Shown here in pieces: positions 63,746-64,000 of a DNA stretch of 64,000 nt. This DNA is from Leclercia sp. LSNIH1 (lineage in GTDB: Bacteria > Pseudomonadota > Gammaproteobacteria > Enterobacterales > Enterobacteriaceae). Position numbers and translations under genes: made by a program. The notes beneath the pieces were generated by a model, which saw only the letters and a list, made by a program, of their open reading frames with translations, was not told where the DNA came from and made no database searches. Position 1 is the stretch's first letter. Every line of letters begins with the position of its first letter. The stretch lies in the NCBI RefSeq assembly GCF_002902985.1, contig NZ_CP026167.1, positions 2,108,001-2,172,000 on the forward strand, given 5' to 3'.

Positions 63746-64000
63746 ATGAATCGCTTTATCATTGCCGATGCCAGCAAATGCATCGGCTGTCGTACCTGTG
63801 AAGTGGCCTGCGTGGTGTCCCACCACGACACCCAGGACTGCGCCTCGCTAACCCCGCAGAACTTCCTGCCGCGTATTCACGTCATCAAAGGCGTCAACGT
63901 CTCCACCGCCACTATGTGCCGCCAGTGCGAAGATGCTCCCTGCGCCACCGTCTGCCCGAATGGGGCGATCGCTCGCGATAACGATTTTGTTCACGTCCAC
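63746..64000 (+). CDS. hydN: Electron-transport protein HydN, cut by the right edge
   Basis: Four-cluster ferredoxin-like protein linked to formate dehydrogenase H; the first 85 codons are visible. CIGCRTCEVAC and CRQCEDAPCATVCPNGA match E. coli HydN, as does LPRIHVIKGVNVSTAT. AAAGG precedes the ATG. In E. coli hydN is followed by hypF, which would lie beyond the edge. Confidence 0.95.
   Translation, partial: MNRFIIADASKCIGCRTCEVACVVSHHDTQDCASLTPQNFLPRIHVIKGVNVSTATMCRQCEDAPCATVCPNGAIARDNDFVHVH

Overview
The window looks like chromosomal DNA of an enterobacterium close to Enterobacter. It carries the core order ybdG-nfsB-ybdF-ybdJ-ybdK-hokE-entD known from Escherichia coli, the ramR-romA-ramA locus typical of Enterobacter, Klebsiella and Salmonella, a complete formate hydrogenlyase cluster, and many REP-type palindromes. 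The genus is an inference from gene content only.

Layout: 0-0.7 kb, a HigBA-type toxin-antitoxin pair with twin palindromic operators. 0.8-5.3 kb, a sugar operon (NupG-like transporter, TIM-barrel isomerase, Gfo/Idh/MocA oxidoreductase, LacI regulator) headed by two identical operators. 5.3-10.4 kb, ybdG and nfsB with a DHA2 drug exporter, its divergent regulator and a second HigBA pair between them. 10.5-13.4 kb, ybdF, ramR, romA, ramA and ybdJ, with an easily read RamR operator. 13.5-20 kb, a CtpF-like P-type ATPase, ybdK, two acetyltransferases, ymjA and a cold-shock-domain protein. 20-23.5 kb, an AT-rich accessory stretch with a broken gene, a hokE/sok locus, a DUF4440 gene framed by inverted palindromes and an IS110 remnant. 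23.5-25.8 kb, a Slam-type (type XI) outer-membrane translocator with its lipoprotein. 26-32.3 kb, pgaABCD for the biofilm polymer poly-GlcNAc. 32.3-42.7 kb, a pentose regulon (FGGY kinase, fucose-isomerase-like enzyme, split transketolase, SorC regulator, ribose-type ABC importer, DUF2291 lipoprotein) whose best fit is D-apiose use.

42.7-57.2 kb holds entD, then fhlA-hypEDCBA, divergent from hycABCDEFGHI, with opposed sigma-54 promoters and FhlA-type palindromes; hydN follows at the right edge with its own sigma-54 promoter. Between hycI and hydN lies an island: a TolA-domain lipoprotein, arsH (frameshifted by a 7-bp tandem repeat), arsRBC, small unknown ORFs resembling satellite-phage debris, an effector-like fragment, an unknown 229-residue membrane protein, a 58-residue membrane protein and an orphan Hcp.

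The strongest leads are the slippage-prone repeat that inactivates arsH, a promoter/operator block of about 110 bp duplicated at the two pentose operons, the Slam cassette with its perfect intercistronic hairpin, and the TolA-like lipoprotein plus Hcp island.
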